Shown piece by piece: positions 1 to 9,337 of a stretch of DNA of 64,000 nucleotides; position 1 is the stretch's first letter; each line of letters begins with the position of its first letter. Origin of the DNA: Tunturibacter gelidoferens (GTDB lineage Bacteria; Acidobacteriota; Terriglobia; Terriglobales; Acidobacteriaceae); the NCBI RefSeq assembly GCF_040358255.1, contig NZ_CP132938.1, forward strand, positions 4,154,001 through 4,218,000. The letters run 5' to 3'. Made by a program: the position numbers and the translations under genes. The notes under the pieces were generated by a model, which saw only the letters and a program-made list of their open reading frames with translations, did no database searches and was not told the origin of the DNA.

Positions 1-10
1 GCGGAGATTA

Positions 11-41
11 GGCTTTCGGTCTAAGCCACGACACGAAAGCC
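11..41 (-). terminator. Possible hairpin after threonine aldolase
   Basis: An 8-bp perfect inverted repeat (GGCTTTCG at 11-18 and CGAAAGCC at 34-41) lies just past the stop codon of the aldolase. The loop is 15 bases and no T-run follows on the minus strand within the window, so this is a weak candidate. Confidence 0.3.
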
Positions 42-51
42 GCCCCGGTTA

Positions 52-1098
52 TTAGAGCGCACGCAACTCCTCTGACACAATCGCCGCGGCCTTGGTGCAA
101 GCGACTCGATCGACATCGTAGTGCGTCACGAATCGCACCGAGTGGGGGCCGATGGCGCTGGCCAACACTCCTTTCTGCTTCAATGCAGCAACGAAGCCCA
201 CGGCATCGCCGCCGTTGGCCTGATCTGTGCCAAGCAGCTTGAAGATCACAATGTTGGTCTGCACCGCATCTAGATCGATCACCGCCTTACTGGGCTCCGA
301 CGCGACCGCATCTGCTAGAAGACGAGCATTCGAGTGATCTTCCTGCAAGCGCTTCGGCATCTCGTGCAAAGCGATCAGCCCGGCAGCGGCAATGATACCC
401 GCCTGCCGCATGCCTCCACCCAAGGCTTTGCGATAGATCCGAGCCTCATCAATTGACTTCTTGCTGCCGAGCAGCATGGAACCGACCGGCGCGCCCAACC
501 CCTTCGACAGACAGAACATGACGGTGTCGAATCCGCTGGTCAACTTCGCCACGCTAAGTCCCAGCGCAGTCGCTGCGTTAAACACTCTTGCCCCATCGAG
601 ATGGACTGGTAAGCCGACTTCGCGAGCGCCTGCCCATACTTCTTCGAGAACCGGCAACGGAGTTACCGTACCGCCGGCCATGTTGTGTGAGTTCTCCAGA
701 CTGATCAGCGCCGTTTGAGCGCGATAGTAGATTTTTGCGCCGATCGCAGGCTTGATGTGGTCCCACGTCAGGATGCCTCGCTCTGCTGCGACCGTACGTG
801 CCTGGCAGCCCGAGAACGCGGCCATCATCGCCATTTCCCAGTCCAATACGTGCGACCGCGCTTCGCAGATAACCTCCTGCCCGTGACGCGTATGTAACCG
901 AATCGCAATTTGATTTCCCATTGTTCCGGTCGGCACGAAGATGGAAGCCTCGCGACCAAAAACCTCCGCGGCATCTTTTTCCAGACGGTTGACAGTAGGG
1001 TCTTCACTATAGACATCGTCGCCGACCTCCGCGGAGGCCATCGCCTCGCGCATGGCTGCGGTGGGGCGGGTAACGGTGTCGCTGCGCAGATCGATCAT
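52..1098 (-). CDS. ltaE: Low-specificity L-threonine aldolase
   Basis: 348 residues, the usual length for PLP-dependent threonine aldolases, which cleave L-threonine or allo-threonine to glycine and acetaldehyde in the cytoplasm. The N-terminus MIDLRSDTVTRPT, the segment VGDDVYSEDPTVNRLE and the central SLENSHNMAGGT are hallmark family motifs. The PLP-binding lysine is in the segment FCLSKGLGAPVGS near residue 200. The ATG at 1098 is preceded by AGGAGAG at about 9 bases, which supports this start. The gene lies 34 bp downstream of hemW on the same strand and may be co-transcribed with it. Identification is by family motifs; substrate preference (L versus allo) cannot be read from sequence. 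Confidence 0.93.
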   Translation of the reverse strand: MIDLRSDTVTRPTAAMREAMASAEVGDDVYSEDPTVNRLEKDAAEVFGREASIFVPTGTMGNQIAIRLHTRHGQEVICEARSHVLDWEMAMMAAFSGCQARTVAAERGILTWDHIKPAIGAKIYYRAQTALISLENSHNMAGGTVTPLPVLEEVWAGAREVGLPVHLDGARVFNAATALGLSVAKLTSGFDTVMFCLSKGLGAPVGSMLLGSKKSIDEARIYRKALGGGMRQAGIIAAAGLIALHEMPKRLQEDHSNARLLADAVASEPSKAVIDLDAVQTNIVIFKLLGTDQANGGDAVGFVAALKQKGVLASAIGPHSVRFVTHYDVDRVACTKAAAIVSEELRAL

Positions 1099-1132
1099 GG
1101 TCTTCGTTCTCTCCTGTGATGATTGTTCTTTT

Positions 1133-2359
1133 TTATGCGGCGGTGGAAATCAACAGCCGGCTGAAGACTTCGTTGGAGACTAAGCGCCCACGCGGAGTCA
1201 ACCGAATCCTTCCAGAGTCGAGTACCAGTAGACCTGCATCGCGAACCTCTATCAGGGCAGGCATCGTCTCCTCCAATAAGGTCTCACCAAACTGTCTCCG
1301 TAACGTGCCGAGATCGACCCCTTCATTCAACCGCAAGCCGAGGAAAAGTGCCTCCTCAAATGCCTCGCAATGCCCGACAACGTCGACCTGACCATCCGTC
1401 GCGTCCTGCTCTGACTCAAAAAGACGAAGCGGATTCGCAGCCGATCCTTGTCCGAGATAACGTTCCAGATCGCTGGTGTTGGCAAATCTCACGGCATCTG
1501 GACCAGCTAGCAGCATCGAGTGAGCATCGAGCCCAAAGCCGATGTAAGGCCGACGCTGCCAGTACTTCAGATTGTGACGGGACTGATGTCCAAGCCGTGC
1601 AAAGTTCGAGATCTCGTACTGTTGCACACCTGCATCCCGCAGCATGTCGCACGCATGCTGATACCACTCCGCAGCCTGATCCTCATCGGGCACAGCTGCA
1701 GCACTGTATCGACTTCCCTGCTCCAGCAGCTCTCGTCCCAGCCGCGAATCCTCATCTACTTCAAGCAAGTAGACACTGATATGTGGCGCACCACTTGCAA
1801 TGGCCTGCTCCACGGAGTACTGCCAACTCTCCGCTGTCTGGTGCGGCAGTCCGGCGATCAAGTCAACATTGATCTCGCGAACCCCAACAGCTCTCACCCT
1901 CGCAATCTCCGCGTCGCACTGCTGTCGCGTATGCAACCGCCCGACCGCTGCCGTCTCCCGGTCAACAAACGACTGCACGCCAAAACTGATTCGGTTCATC
2001 CCCTGCCGCAATAGCTCGTCCAGGGTCTCAGCCGCGAGCTGCCCCGGAGCGCATTCCAGAGTGATCTCCGCATCAGCGTCGATGTCGAACTCACCGCCCA
2101 AATGCTGAAATATCTCCCGAAACTGTTGTGCCGAAAGCAGGCTAGGCGTTCCCCCGCCAAAGTAGAGCGTGTCCACAGCCCTGGGCAGCGACGCTCCAAT
2201 TCTTTCGGCAGCCTCATGTGCCCCGCGAATCTCTCCGCAAAGGCGGTCCACATAATGCTGCATCCGTTCCGCGCCGAATACACCCGAAGCAAAGTTGCAG
2301 AATGTGCACTTTGCCTTGCAGAACGGAACCGAAATGTAGACGCCAACAGGGCCAGCCAT
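1133..2359 (-). CDS. hemW: Radical SAM heme chaperone HemW (HemN-like)
   Basis: 408 residues from the ATG at 2359. The N-terminus reads GVYISVPFCKAKCTFCNF and holds the CxxxCxxC cluster motif of radical SAM enzymes. The residue pair after the third cysteine is NF. True HemN has a further cysteine there, so this is the HemW class, thought to deliver heme rather than oxidise coproporphyrinogen. GGGTPS and GVQSF motifs follow, and a HemN C-terminal domain occupies roughly residues 290-400. A longer reading from 2431 adds 24 non-conserved residues; the ATG at 2359 has GGAGG about 12 bases upstream and starts right before the conserved core. Often mis-annotated as coproporphyrinogen III oxidase. 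Confidence 0.9.
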   Translation of the reverse strand: MAGPVGVYISVPFCKAKCTFCNFASGVFGAERMQHYVDRLCGEIRGAHEAAERIGASLPRAVDTLYFGGGTPSLLSAQQFREIFQHLGGEFDIDADAEITLECAPGQLAAETLDELLRQGMNRISFGVQSFVDRETAAVGRLHTRQQCDAEIARVRAVGVREINVDLIAGLPHQTAESWQYSVEQAIASGAPHISVYLLEVDEDSRLGRELLEQGSRYSAAAVPDEDQAAEWYQHACDMLRDAGVQQYEISNFARLGHQSRHNLKYWQRRPYIGFGLDAHSMLLAGPDAVRFANTSDLERYLGQGSAANPLRLFESEQDATDGQVDVVGHCEAFEEALFLGLRLNEGVDLGTLRRQFGETLLEETMPALIEVRDAGLLVLDSGRIRLTPRGRLVSNEVFSRLLISTAA

Positions 2360-2461
2360 TAGTACGAGATATCCTCCCTCCAATTGTTTCACGCTTGGTC
2401 CTTTCTCGTGGACGTAACTAAACAAGCGCAAGCGGCTCTAACGTTACAGAGGTTCAGTTCT

Positions 2462-3244
2462 ATGCTGCAGATTCGCTCCTTCGCCACCTCCGTCCTTTCT
2501 CTTTTCTTCCTCGCCGCGCCGATCTCCGCTCTCTCGCAGGCTGCTCCGTCGAACCGCACGCCGGTTCTGGTGGAGCTCTTCACTTCTGAGGGTTGTTCCA
2601 GCTGTCCGCCCGCAGACGCCTTGCTCGCTAAGCTCGACCACGATCAACCCATTCAAAACGCCGAGATCATCGTGCTCGGCGAGCACGTCGACTACTGGGA
2701 CAATCTCGGCTGGCACGACCGTTTCTCCTCACACCAGTACACCGAGCGTCAAAACCAATACAGCGCTCGCCTCGGCGTTGACGGTGTCTACACCCCGCAG
2801 ATGATCGTCGACGGAACTGACCAGTTCGTCGGCAACGACAGCTCCCACGCCCACCGGTCGATCGCAAGCGCCGCACAGAAGGCCAAACTAAACCTATTGC
2901 TCTCCCGCCCCGTGGTAGACGCCCGAAAAATCTCAGCCTCCGTCTCGCTGCCTGCGTCCTCGGTATCTTCGTCGCGCGTCGAACTCTACGCCGCCCTGGT
3001 CGATCCGACGGACATCACTGACGTTCGCAACGGCGAAAATGGCGGTCGCAGGCTTCAGCACGTCGGTGTCGTACGGAACCTGCAGCGCATTGGATCTTTG
3101 AAAGACCTGGCGGCTGGCCCACTTAGCTTCAGCCTTAACGCTCCCGGAGACGCGAACGTTGTCAACATGCGCGTGGTGGTCTTCGCCCAGCTGAACGACC
3201 AAGGCACTGTACTGGGCGCAGTGGTGATAGACGTCAAACCCTAA
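2462..3244 (+). CDS. DUF1223 secreted thioredoxin-like protein
   Basis: 260 residues. Signal peptide MLQIRSFATSVLSLFFLAAPISALSQ, then LVELFTSEGCSSCPPADALLAKL, the typical DUF1223 opening with a CSSC redox-type motif in a thioredoxin-like fold. GVYTPQMIVDGTDQFVG is another family block. The ATG at 2462 follows AGAGG and begins the signal peptide; a longer frame from 2384 would put 26 charged residues before it and overlap the divergent hemW start, so I reject that. Predicted periplasmic. The family is widespread in Gram-negative bacteria and its biochemical role is not settled. Confidence 0.85.
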   Translation: MLQIRSFATSVLSLFFLAAPISALSQAAPSNRTPVLVELFTSEGCSSCPPADALLAKLDHDQPIQNAEIIVLGEHVDYWDNLGWHDRFSSHQYTERQNQYSARLGVDGVYTPQMIVDGTDQFVGNDSSHAHRSIASAAQKAKLNLLLSRPVVDARKISASVSLPASSVSSSRVELYAALVDPTDITDVRNGENGGRRLQHVGVVRNLQRIGSLKDLAAGPLSFSLNAPGDANVVNMRVVVFAQLNDQGTVLGAVVIDVKP

Positions 3245-3303
3245 TGAACCCCGCACTTCCCGAATCTCTAGTCGCCCTTAAGCATCTAGAATAGAGATTG
3301 CAA

Positions 3304-5340
3304 ATGGCCGACGAGCAGAAACCGAAGGATCCGAAGGAACAGCCCGCGAAAAAGCCGTCGCAAGACGATGAGGTCGCAGGCAAAGCCTACGACGCGCGCC
3401 TCATGCGACGCCTTCTGACATACCTCAAGCCCTACAAGCTACAGACCGGTCTCTCAGCTCTTACCATCTTTTTCAAGGCTTCGACGGATGTCATGGGACC
3501 ATATCTGGTCAAGGTCGCCGTCGACACCTACATGACTGACACTCCGCCGGCGAAGCTCTCCTGGCTTGCGCGCCATCTCAGCTCACGCCCCATGACCGGC
3601 ATCACGCAGATCGGCTGCCTTTACCTCGGGGCGCTCCTTCTCACCTACGTGCTGGAGTTCGCGCAGACTTACATGATGCAGTGGACCGGTCAGAAGATCA
3701 TGTTCGATCTGCGCAGCCAGATCTTCCGTCACCTACAGCGAATGCAGCCCTCGTTCTTCGATCACAACCCCGTCGGTAAGCTCGTCACCCGCGTCACGTC
3801 GGACGTCGACGCACTCAACGAGATGTTCACCTCTGGCGTGCTCGCCATCTTCGAGGACATCTTCGTTCTCCTGTTCATCGTTCTCATCATGCTCCGGATG
3901 AGCTGGCCGCTCGCCTTGCTCGCGCTCTCGGTCATCCCGGCAATTCTCTACGTCACAAAAATCTTCCGCCGCCACGTTCGCGACAGCTACCGCCGCCAGC
4001 GAGCGGCAACGGCACGGATCAACTCCTTCACGCAGGAGTACGTCTCGGGCATGTCTATCGTGCAGCTCTTTAACCGCGAGCGCCGCGCCTTCAACGACTA
4101 CTCCTCGGTCAACGCCGAGAACAAACAGGCGTGGACCGACGCCATCTTCGCCTACGCTGTTTACTACCCGGTCGTTGAGTTCCTTAGCTCGACCGCGATC
4201 GCGCTCGTCATCTGGCGCGGCGGCATCTCCGCGCTCCACTATCTCCAGGCAACGCAACTCCACGAACTGCAGCCTATTTTGCACGCTCTGCCAAAGGCTG
4301 GCAGCGTTGTGACTGTTGGCGTTCTCATCGCATTCATCCAGTACGCGCAGCGCTTCTTTCGGCCCATTCAGGATCTCAGCGAAAAGTACAACATACTGCA
4401 AGCGGCCATGGCAGCCAGCGAACGCGTCTTCAACCTGCTGGATACCCAGCCGACCATCATCTCGCCCGCCTCCCCAATCCTTGGTGATGACTCTGGCCGC
4501 GTCGAGTTCCGCAACGTCTGGTTCACCTACCAAAAACTTGATGAAGCACAATACACACGTGTAGCTGCAGCAACCGAAGATGAGCTCAACACCTTCGCCG
4601 ACATTGAATGGATTCTTCGCGGCGTCAGCTTTACAGTCGAACCAGACGAAACCGCCGCCATCGTCGGCCACACCGGCGCTGGCAAGACAACTATCACCGG
4701 CCTCATGATGCGCTTCTATGACATTCAGCGCGGCAGCATCCTGGTCGATGGCGTCGACGTCCGCGAGCAAGACCTGAAGAAGCTCCGCCAGCGCTTCGGC
4801 GTCGTCCTGCAAGATCCATTTCTCTTCACCGGCACCATCGCCGACAACATCCGCCTCGGGTCTAAATGGATCACCGACGAACGCCTTGAGCTCGCCGCGG
4901 ACGAGGTCAACATAGGCGACTTTATCCGATCGCTACCCTTGCAGTTTGCCGAACCAGTTCGCGAACGCGGCGCCACGCTCTCCACCGGCCAGAAGCAACT
5001 CATCAGCTTCGCCCGTGCCCTCGCCCATTCGCCCCGCATCCTCATCCTCGACGAGGCCACCTCCTCTGTCGATACCGACACCGAACTCCGGGTCCGCCTC
5101 GCCCTTTCCCGCATGATCACCGGACGCACCTCGATCCTCATCGCGCATCGTCTCTCCACGATTCAACGCGCCGACACCATCCTCGTCATGCACAAAGGCC
5201 AGCTCCGCGAACGCGGTACCCATCAGCAGCTTCTCACCGAACGCGGCCTGTACTGGAAGCTCTACCAACTCCAGTACAGGGATCAGGAGCTTGGCTCAGG
5301 AAGCGACTCGATTCCCCTCGAGCCCCTCAGCGCCGACTGA
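3304..5340 (+). CDS. ABC exporter, fused permease-ATPase (MsbA/MdlB-like)
   Basis: 678 residues. After a charged N-terminal tail (about 30 residues rich in K, D, E, P) comes a six-helix type I exporter membrane domain (residues about 40-365), then the nucleotide-binding domain: Walker A GHTGAGKTT, Q-loop VLQDPFLF, signature LSTGQKQ, Walker B ILILDEATSSVD and H-loop AHRLSTI. An insertion of roughly 25 residues (around EAQYTRVAAATEDELNTF) separates the A-loop tyrosine from the rest of the ATPase domain. Such proteins work as homodimers or heterodimers and export lipids or drugs. The neighbouring lpxB makes a lipid A flippase role (MsbA) attractive, but this is inference. TTG at 3298 is an alternative start two codons upstream. 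Confidence 0.87.
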   Translation: MADEQKPKDPKEQPAKKPSQDDEVAGKAYDARLMRRLLTYLKPYKLQTGLSALTIFFKASTDVMGPYLVKVAVDTYMTDTPPAKLSWLARHLSSRPMTGITQIGCLYLGALLLTYVLEFAQTYMMQWTGQKIMFDLRSQIFRHLQRMQPSFFDHNPVGKLVTRVTSDVDALNEMFTSGVLAIFEDIFVLLFIVLIMLRMSWPLALLALSVIPAILYVTKIFRRHVRDSYRRQRAATARINSFTQEYVSGMSIVQLFNRERRAFNDYSSVNAENKQAWTDAIFAYAVYYPVVEFLSSTAIALVIWRGGISALHYLQATQLHELQPILHALPKAGSVVTVGVLIAFIQYAQRFFRPIQDLSEKYNILQAAMAASERVFNLLDTQPTIISPASPILGDDSGRVEFRNVWFTYQKLDEAQYTRVAAATEDELNTFADIEWILRGVSFTVEPDETAAIVGHTGAGKTTITGLMMRFYDIQRGSILVDGVDVREQDLKKLRQRFGVVLQDPFLFTGTIADNIRLGSKWITDERLELAADEVNIGDFIRSLPLQFAEPVRERGATLSTGQKQLISFARALAHSPRILILDEATSSVDTDTELRVRLALSRMITGRTSILIAHRLSTIQRADTILVMHKGQLRERGTHQQLLTERGLYWKLYQLQYRDQELGSGSDSIPLEPLSAD

Positions 5341-6013
5341 CGTCCGCTCGTCTCGCCGCCCTCAAACAGTCCTCCACCAGCTTCCTCACACGCTTCTCCC
5401 GAGCCTCCGGACCCTGGTAGTAAAAGATCGCCAGCAGGCTGCTCATCCTCTGCGTCGGTGTCAATAGCTCCCACCCTCGATGCGCCATCGGCGCCCTGTG
5501 AAACGCCGCTTCCACCACAGGCGGTAGCACCTTCTCTCCCTCCATTGTCAGCAACATCCGCTCCGCCATCTGCTCCGCACGCCTCTGACGCGCCTCGGGA
5601 CTTTTCACCGCATTTAGCCACTTGCCCACCTCGTACTGCATCGACTCACTCTGTTCCATGTACCACTTCGCCAACCTCTTCTCTCGCTTCAACAGCTTCT
5701 CGAACTGGGCAGTTGCCACCGGCTCACGCTGCTCGAGATCCGGTTCGATCGCAATCTCCACCATTGCTCCGACCTTCGCGCATGCGGCCTTCTGCATCTT
5801 CTTGTTCACCAGAACGAAATGGCCGCCCCGCACCGCATCGCCAAACAAAGAAGTTCGAAAGATTTCAGCCCCAATCTCCACCTTCACCCGCAGCCGCACC
5901 ATCTTCTTCCATGCCTTCTCAACGTCGAACGGCAGCCGCACGATCACCCACCCCAGCCCGTTGTTGGCCGGCTCCAGCACCGCCTGAAACCTCTTCGTTG
6001 CACTTAAAACCAT
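5327..6013 (-). CDS. DUF1905 / YdeI-OmpD-associated protein
   Basis: 228 residues. The N-terminal part (FQAVLEPANNGLGWVIVRLPFDVEKAW, then VKVEIGAEIFRTSLFG) matches DUF1905; the second half (FEKLLKREKRLAKWY, ARQRRAEQMAERM) matches the YdeI/OmpD-associated domain sometimes linked to bacteriocin or peptide resistance. The ATG at 6013 is preceded by TGGAGGAATT, an excellent ribosome site, which fixes the start over a longer frame. The 3' end overlaps the ABC exporter convergently by 14 bp. The 5' end lies only 33 bp from the likely lpxB start on the other strand, so the two promoters must overlap or lie inside coding sequence. Function unknown. Confidence 0.8.
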   Translation of the reverse strand: MVLSATKRFQAVLEPANNGLGWVIVRLPFDVEKAWKKMVRLRVKVEIGAEIFRTSLFGDAVRGGHFVLVNKKMQKAACAKVGAMVEIAIEPDLEQREPVATAQFEKLLKREKRLAKWYMEQSESMQYEVGKWLNAVKSPEARQRRAEQMAERMLLTMEGEKVLPPVVEAAFHRAPMAHRGWELLTPTQRMSSLLAIFYYQGPEAREKRVRKLVEDCLRAARRADVSRR

Positions 6014-6046
6014 GCGAATTCCTCCAGAAAAATCTACACTGGATCC

Positions 6047-7309
6047 ATCACCACGAACCCCAATCCGACCATCTTTCTCTCTGCGGGCGAAGCCAGTGGC
6101 GACCACTATGGCGCCCAGATCCTCTCCGAACTTCGCAGCCGCCACTCGAGCCTCATCGGCTTCGGGCTCGGAGGCAAGGAGTTGGAAGACGCCGGCCTAG
6201 ACCGCATAGTCCGCGCCGAGGATGTCGCCCACATGGGCATCACCGAGGTCATCCGGCACATTCCTTACATCTATGGGGAGTATCGCCGTCTCGTCGCCGT
6301 CATCAAAAAGCGCCGTCCCGACGTCGCCATCCTCATCGATTTTCCTGACGTCAACCTCCGCCTTGCACGCGAACTGAAAAAACTGGGCGTTCCGGTCGTT
6401 TACTTCGTAAGCCCGCAACTCTGGGCCTGGAAGCGTCGCCGCCTTCGTTGGGTCCAGCAGCGCGTCGATCGCATGATGGTTATCTTTCCGTTTGAAGAAA
6501 AGTTCTACCGAGCCCGAGGAGTCGACGCCGCATTTGTCGGTCATCCCTTGGCTGAACTTCCCAGACCGACGGTCTCTCGAGAAGATTACGCCGCAGCCCA
6601 TGGCCTCGACCCGGCCCGGCAGTGGATCGCACTCTTACCCGGCAGTCGCTGGAAAGAGATCACCGCCAATCTAGACGCCATGATCGAGCTGGCTCACCAA
6701 CTCTCTTACGGGTTCGAGTTCCTATTGCCTGTAGCTGCCACTATCGATCGCCAAAAGCTTGAGGCCTATATCGCCGGCCCCGACGAGTGGTGGCCCGCGA
6801 AACCTGAGTCAGACCTGAAGCGCCTTCATCTTCACCTCGTGCCCGACGCTCGCGAGGCTCTTCACCATGCCCGCGCCAGTGTCGTCGCCAGCGGCACAGC
6901 CACGGTCCAGGCGGCAGTCATTGGAAACCCCTTTGTCGTTGTCTATCGCGTCTCCCCCGTCACCTTTCGGTTGGCAAAACAGCTCATCCATTACCCCCCG
7001 GAGATCCCCTCACAGACGGACGCCGACGGTAACCTTCCCATCGCCATGGTCAATCTCATCGCTGGCCGCCGCATCGTGCCAGAATTCCTGCAGGACCGCT
7101 TTACTGCCAAAAACGTGGCCGCGGCCCTGGCACCCCTACTTGCCGAAACCACTGAGCGCCAACAGATGATCGCCGACCTCGCGGAAGTCCGCCACATCCT
7201 CCGTCCAGACTTGAATTCAAGCCCTATACAGCAGGTTTGCGATGCCGTCGAGGAACTTTTGTCTCGAAAAATGCCCGCTGGTGGCCCAAACGTAACTGCA
7301 AGCGTCTAA
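6047..7309 (+). CDS. lpxB: Lipid-A-disaccharide synthase, non-canonical start
   Basis: Glycosyltransferase (GT19) that joins UDP-2,3-diacylglucosamine and lipid X in lipid A synthesis at the inner membrane. The conserved N-terminus PTIFLSAGEASGDHYGAQ begins at 6062, and GFGLGGKELEDAGLD, IDFPDVNLRLA, SPQLWAWKRRR, GHPLAEL, LLPGSRWKEI and ASGTATVQAA follow. No ATG, GTG, TTG or CTG exists in this frame between the in-frame stop at 6005-6007 and the TTG at 6182, and starting at 6182 would delete the essential glycine-rich segment. The best candidate is ATC at 6047 (reading I-T-T-N-P-N-P), with TGGA upstream; an ATG at 6012 in another frame would need a -1 shift at the A-run 6028-6032. From 6047 the protein has 420 residues. 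Identity is sure, start is not. Confidence 0.9.
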   Translation: MTTNPNPTIFLSAGEASGDHYGAQILSELRSRHSSLIGFGLGGKELEDAGLDRIVRAEDVAHMGITEVIRHIPYIYGEYRRLVAVIKKRRPDVAILIDFPDVNLRLARELKKLGVPVVYFVSPQLWAWKRRRLRWVQQRVDRMMVIFPFEEKFYRARGVDAAFVGHPLAELPRPTVSREDYAAAHGLDPARQWIALLPGSRWKEITANLDAMIELAHQLSYGFEFLLPVAATIDRQKLEAYIAGPDEWWPAKPESDLKRLHLHLVPDAREALHHARASVVASGTATVQAAVIGNPFVVVYRVSPVTFRLAKQLIHYPPEIPSQTDADGNLPIAMVNLIAGRRIVPEFLQDRFTAKNVAAALAPLLAETTERQQMIADLAEVRHILRPDLNSSPIQQVCDAVEELLSRKMPAGGPNVTASV

Positions 7310-7354
7310 TCAATCGATCGCTGTACCATGATGTTTTGAGGAATCTTAGCCCGC

Positions 7355-9337
7355 ATGTCCGCCCTCTTCCGCATCCTTCGAACGACACCCATGAGGGTGC
7401 TCTCTCTCTGTCTTCTCGCGACTGCAGCCTGGGCTGCGCCGGTAAAGCCTCAACTGCAGATCACCGGCTACCTGATCAGCGCCGACCTTGACCCCTCCGT
7501 CAACCGCCTCAGCGCTACCGTCGAGGTCACCTTCACCGCCCTTGAAGACCTCACAACACCCACCTTCGAGCTGAACAACGGCCTCCAAATCACCAAGGTC
7601 ACCGACGCCCAGGGCCATTCTCTCGAATCCGAGCGCCTCACCAACAACAGTACCGTTCGCTTCACGCTCTCAACGCCTCTCGCAAAGGGCGCAAGCACCA
7701 CATATCACTTCGAATACTCCGGGACCCTCAAAGGCGCCGACACTAGCCCGGTCGAAGGCATCAAGCTTGCCTCCGTCGAAGATCCCATCAGCATTCTTCT
7801 CTATGCCGGCCGCTGGTTCCCCATGACGGGCCTCTTCACCAATCGCTTCACCGCCGAAATGCACATCCGGGTCCCTTCGGACGAGCGCGTCGTAGGCTCT
7901 GGCAGCGGGGTCGCCGCATCAAAGAGCCTCCCCGGCAACCGCACGGAACATACCTTTAAGTGGGCCAAACCCGGCTTCCCCGGCACCATCATCGCGGGAA
8001 AGTTCCTTGAGCCCATAACCGCGGGCAACATGCGCGTCTATGTTACCGAAAAACACAAAGACCACGCCCACGACTTCGCCAGCTTGGGCGAGCGCGAATA
8101 TCTCTTCATGTCCGGCACCTTCGGCCAACCCGAATCCACTCGCATGAACCTGGTCGAACTACCCGACGATGCCGTCTCCGCCGCCTGGGCCCCAGAGATA
8201 GCCGCCATCGCCGGCAACCGCATCGCTGCCCGCAACGAGCAGCGCCTGCTCTCCAATACCCTCGCCCACCAGTGGTGGGGCAGTCAGGTCTCACCCGCGA
8301 CGATGAACGATGCTTGGATCACCAACGGCATGTCTCGCTACGCCGAACTGATGTACCTCGAGGACTCTTCCGGTAAAAACGCATTCCAGTCCGCCATCAC
8401 TGATGTCTCTGCCGGCGCCTTGGCATATGACACCGAACCACTCACAACCATTGGTCGGCTTGACCCCTTCTCCCCGCAGTTCCAGTCCATGACCCTTGAG
8501 AAAGGCGCCATGGTCTTTCACATGCTTCGCTGGGAGATGGGCGACGAGGTCTTCACCAAATTTCTCCGTAGTATTCTTTCGCAGTACACCGACAAATCCG
8601 TCCACACCTCCAACGTTCAGACCATAGCCGAAAAGGAATCCAGCCTCCAGCTTGAGTCCTTCTTCGCCCAGTGGCTCGACGGAACCGGCGCCCCAGCCTT
8701 CGCCGACAAATACTCTGTCTTCCGTCTCGGAGACAACAAGGGCTTCCGCACCATAGGAGCCATCACTCAGGACCTTGACCTCTTTCGAATGCCGATCGAG
8801 CTCCGCATCGAAACCGACGGTAAAACGGAGATTCGCCGGGTCGACGTCTCCGGCTCCGACTCGCAATATTCCATCGAAACGTTCGGACGCCCCCGCCGCA
8901 TCAGCATTGACCCTGACAACTGGTTGCTAAAAAGCACTCCGGATCTTGCCGTCCGCGTCGCCGTCCTCCGTGGTCAAGAGCAAGTCGCGCAGGGCGACCT
9001 CACAGCCGCACTCATCGAATATCAAAAGGCTCTCGACACCAACAAAAACAGCTCGCTCGCCGCTTACCGCATAGGCGAAATATTCTTCATGCAGCGCAAC
9101 TACCAGTCCGCCGCCAACAGCTTCCGCGACGCACTCCGCGGCGACGGCGATCCCAAATGGGTAGAGGTCTGGAGCCACATCGAGCTGGCCCGCATCTTCG
9201 ACTGCACCGGCCAGCGGGACCGTGCCGTCAACGAGTATCGTCTCGCAGTACAGAGCAACGACAACACCCAGGGCGCCGTCAACGAAGCACGCGCCTCCAT
9301 GCAAGCTCCCTACAAATGTCAGCGTGGTGAAAACTAG
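7355..9337 (+). CDS. M1-peptidase-like protein with degenerate zinc site, plus TPR
   Basis: 660 residues with a signal peptide (cleavage after about residue 27, AAWA). Residues about 30-230 resemble the M1 aminopeptidase N-domain; the region LLSNTLAHQWWGSQV then NDAWITNGMSRYAEL aligns with the M1 catalytic core. The zinc motif HExxH is NTLAH here (N301, T302, H305), and the third ligand, normally Glu 19 residues after the second His, is N324. Two of three zinc ligands and the general base are missing, so peptidase activity is very unlikely. Residues about 555-650 contain tetratricopeptide-like repeats. Probably a periplasmic binding or scaffold protein; the role is unknown. It follows lpxB by 45 bp and may share its transcript. 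Confidence 0.82.
   Translation: MSALFRILRTTPMRVLSLCLLATAAWAAPVKPQLQITGYLISADLDPSVNRLSATVEVTFTALEDLTTPTFELNNGLQITKVTDAQGHSLESERLTNNSTVRFTLSTPLAKGASTTYHFEYSGTLKGADTSPVEGIKLASVEDPISILLYAGRWFPMTGLFTNRFTAEMHIRVPSDERVVGSGSGVAASKSLPGNRTEHTFKWAKPGFPGTIIAGKFLEPITAGNMRVYVTEKHKDHAHDFASLGEREYLFMSGTFGQPESTRMNLVELPDDAVSAAWAPEIAAIAGNRIAARNEQRLLSNTLAHQWWGSQVSPATMNDAWITNGMSRYAELMYLEDSSGKNAFQSAITDVSAGALAYDTEPLTTIGRLDPFSPQFQSMTLEKGAMVFHMLRWEMGDEVFTKFLRSILSQYTDKSVHTSNVQTIAEKESSLQLESFFAQWLDGTGAPAFADKYSVFRLGDNKGFRTIGAITQDLDLFRMPIELRIETDGKTEIRRVDVSGSDSQYSIETFGRPRRISIDPDNWLLKSTPDLAVRVAVLRGQEQVAQGDLTAALIEYQKALDTNKNSSLAAYRIGEIFFMQRNYQSAANSFRDALRGDGDPKWVEVWSHIELARIFDCTGQRDRAVNEYRLAVQSNDNTQGAVNEARASMQAPYKCQRGEN

Noticed and set aside
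3733..4812. Minus-strand open frame of 359 codons inside the ABC exporter gene
   Set aside because: It is fully antisense to a gene with all ABC motifs, rich in Asp/Glu/Val, and has no family motif; it is an artefact of the high-GC third-position bias.
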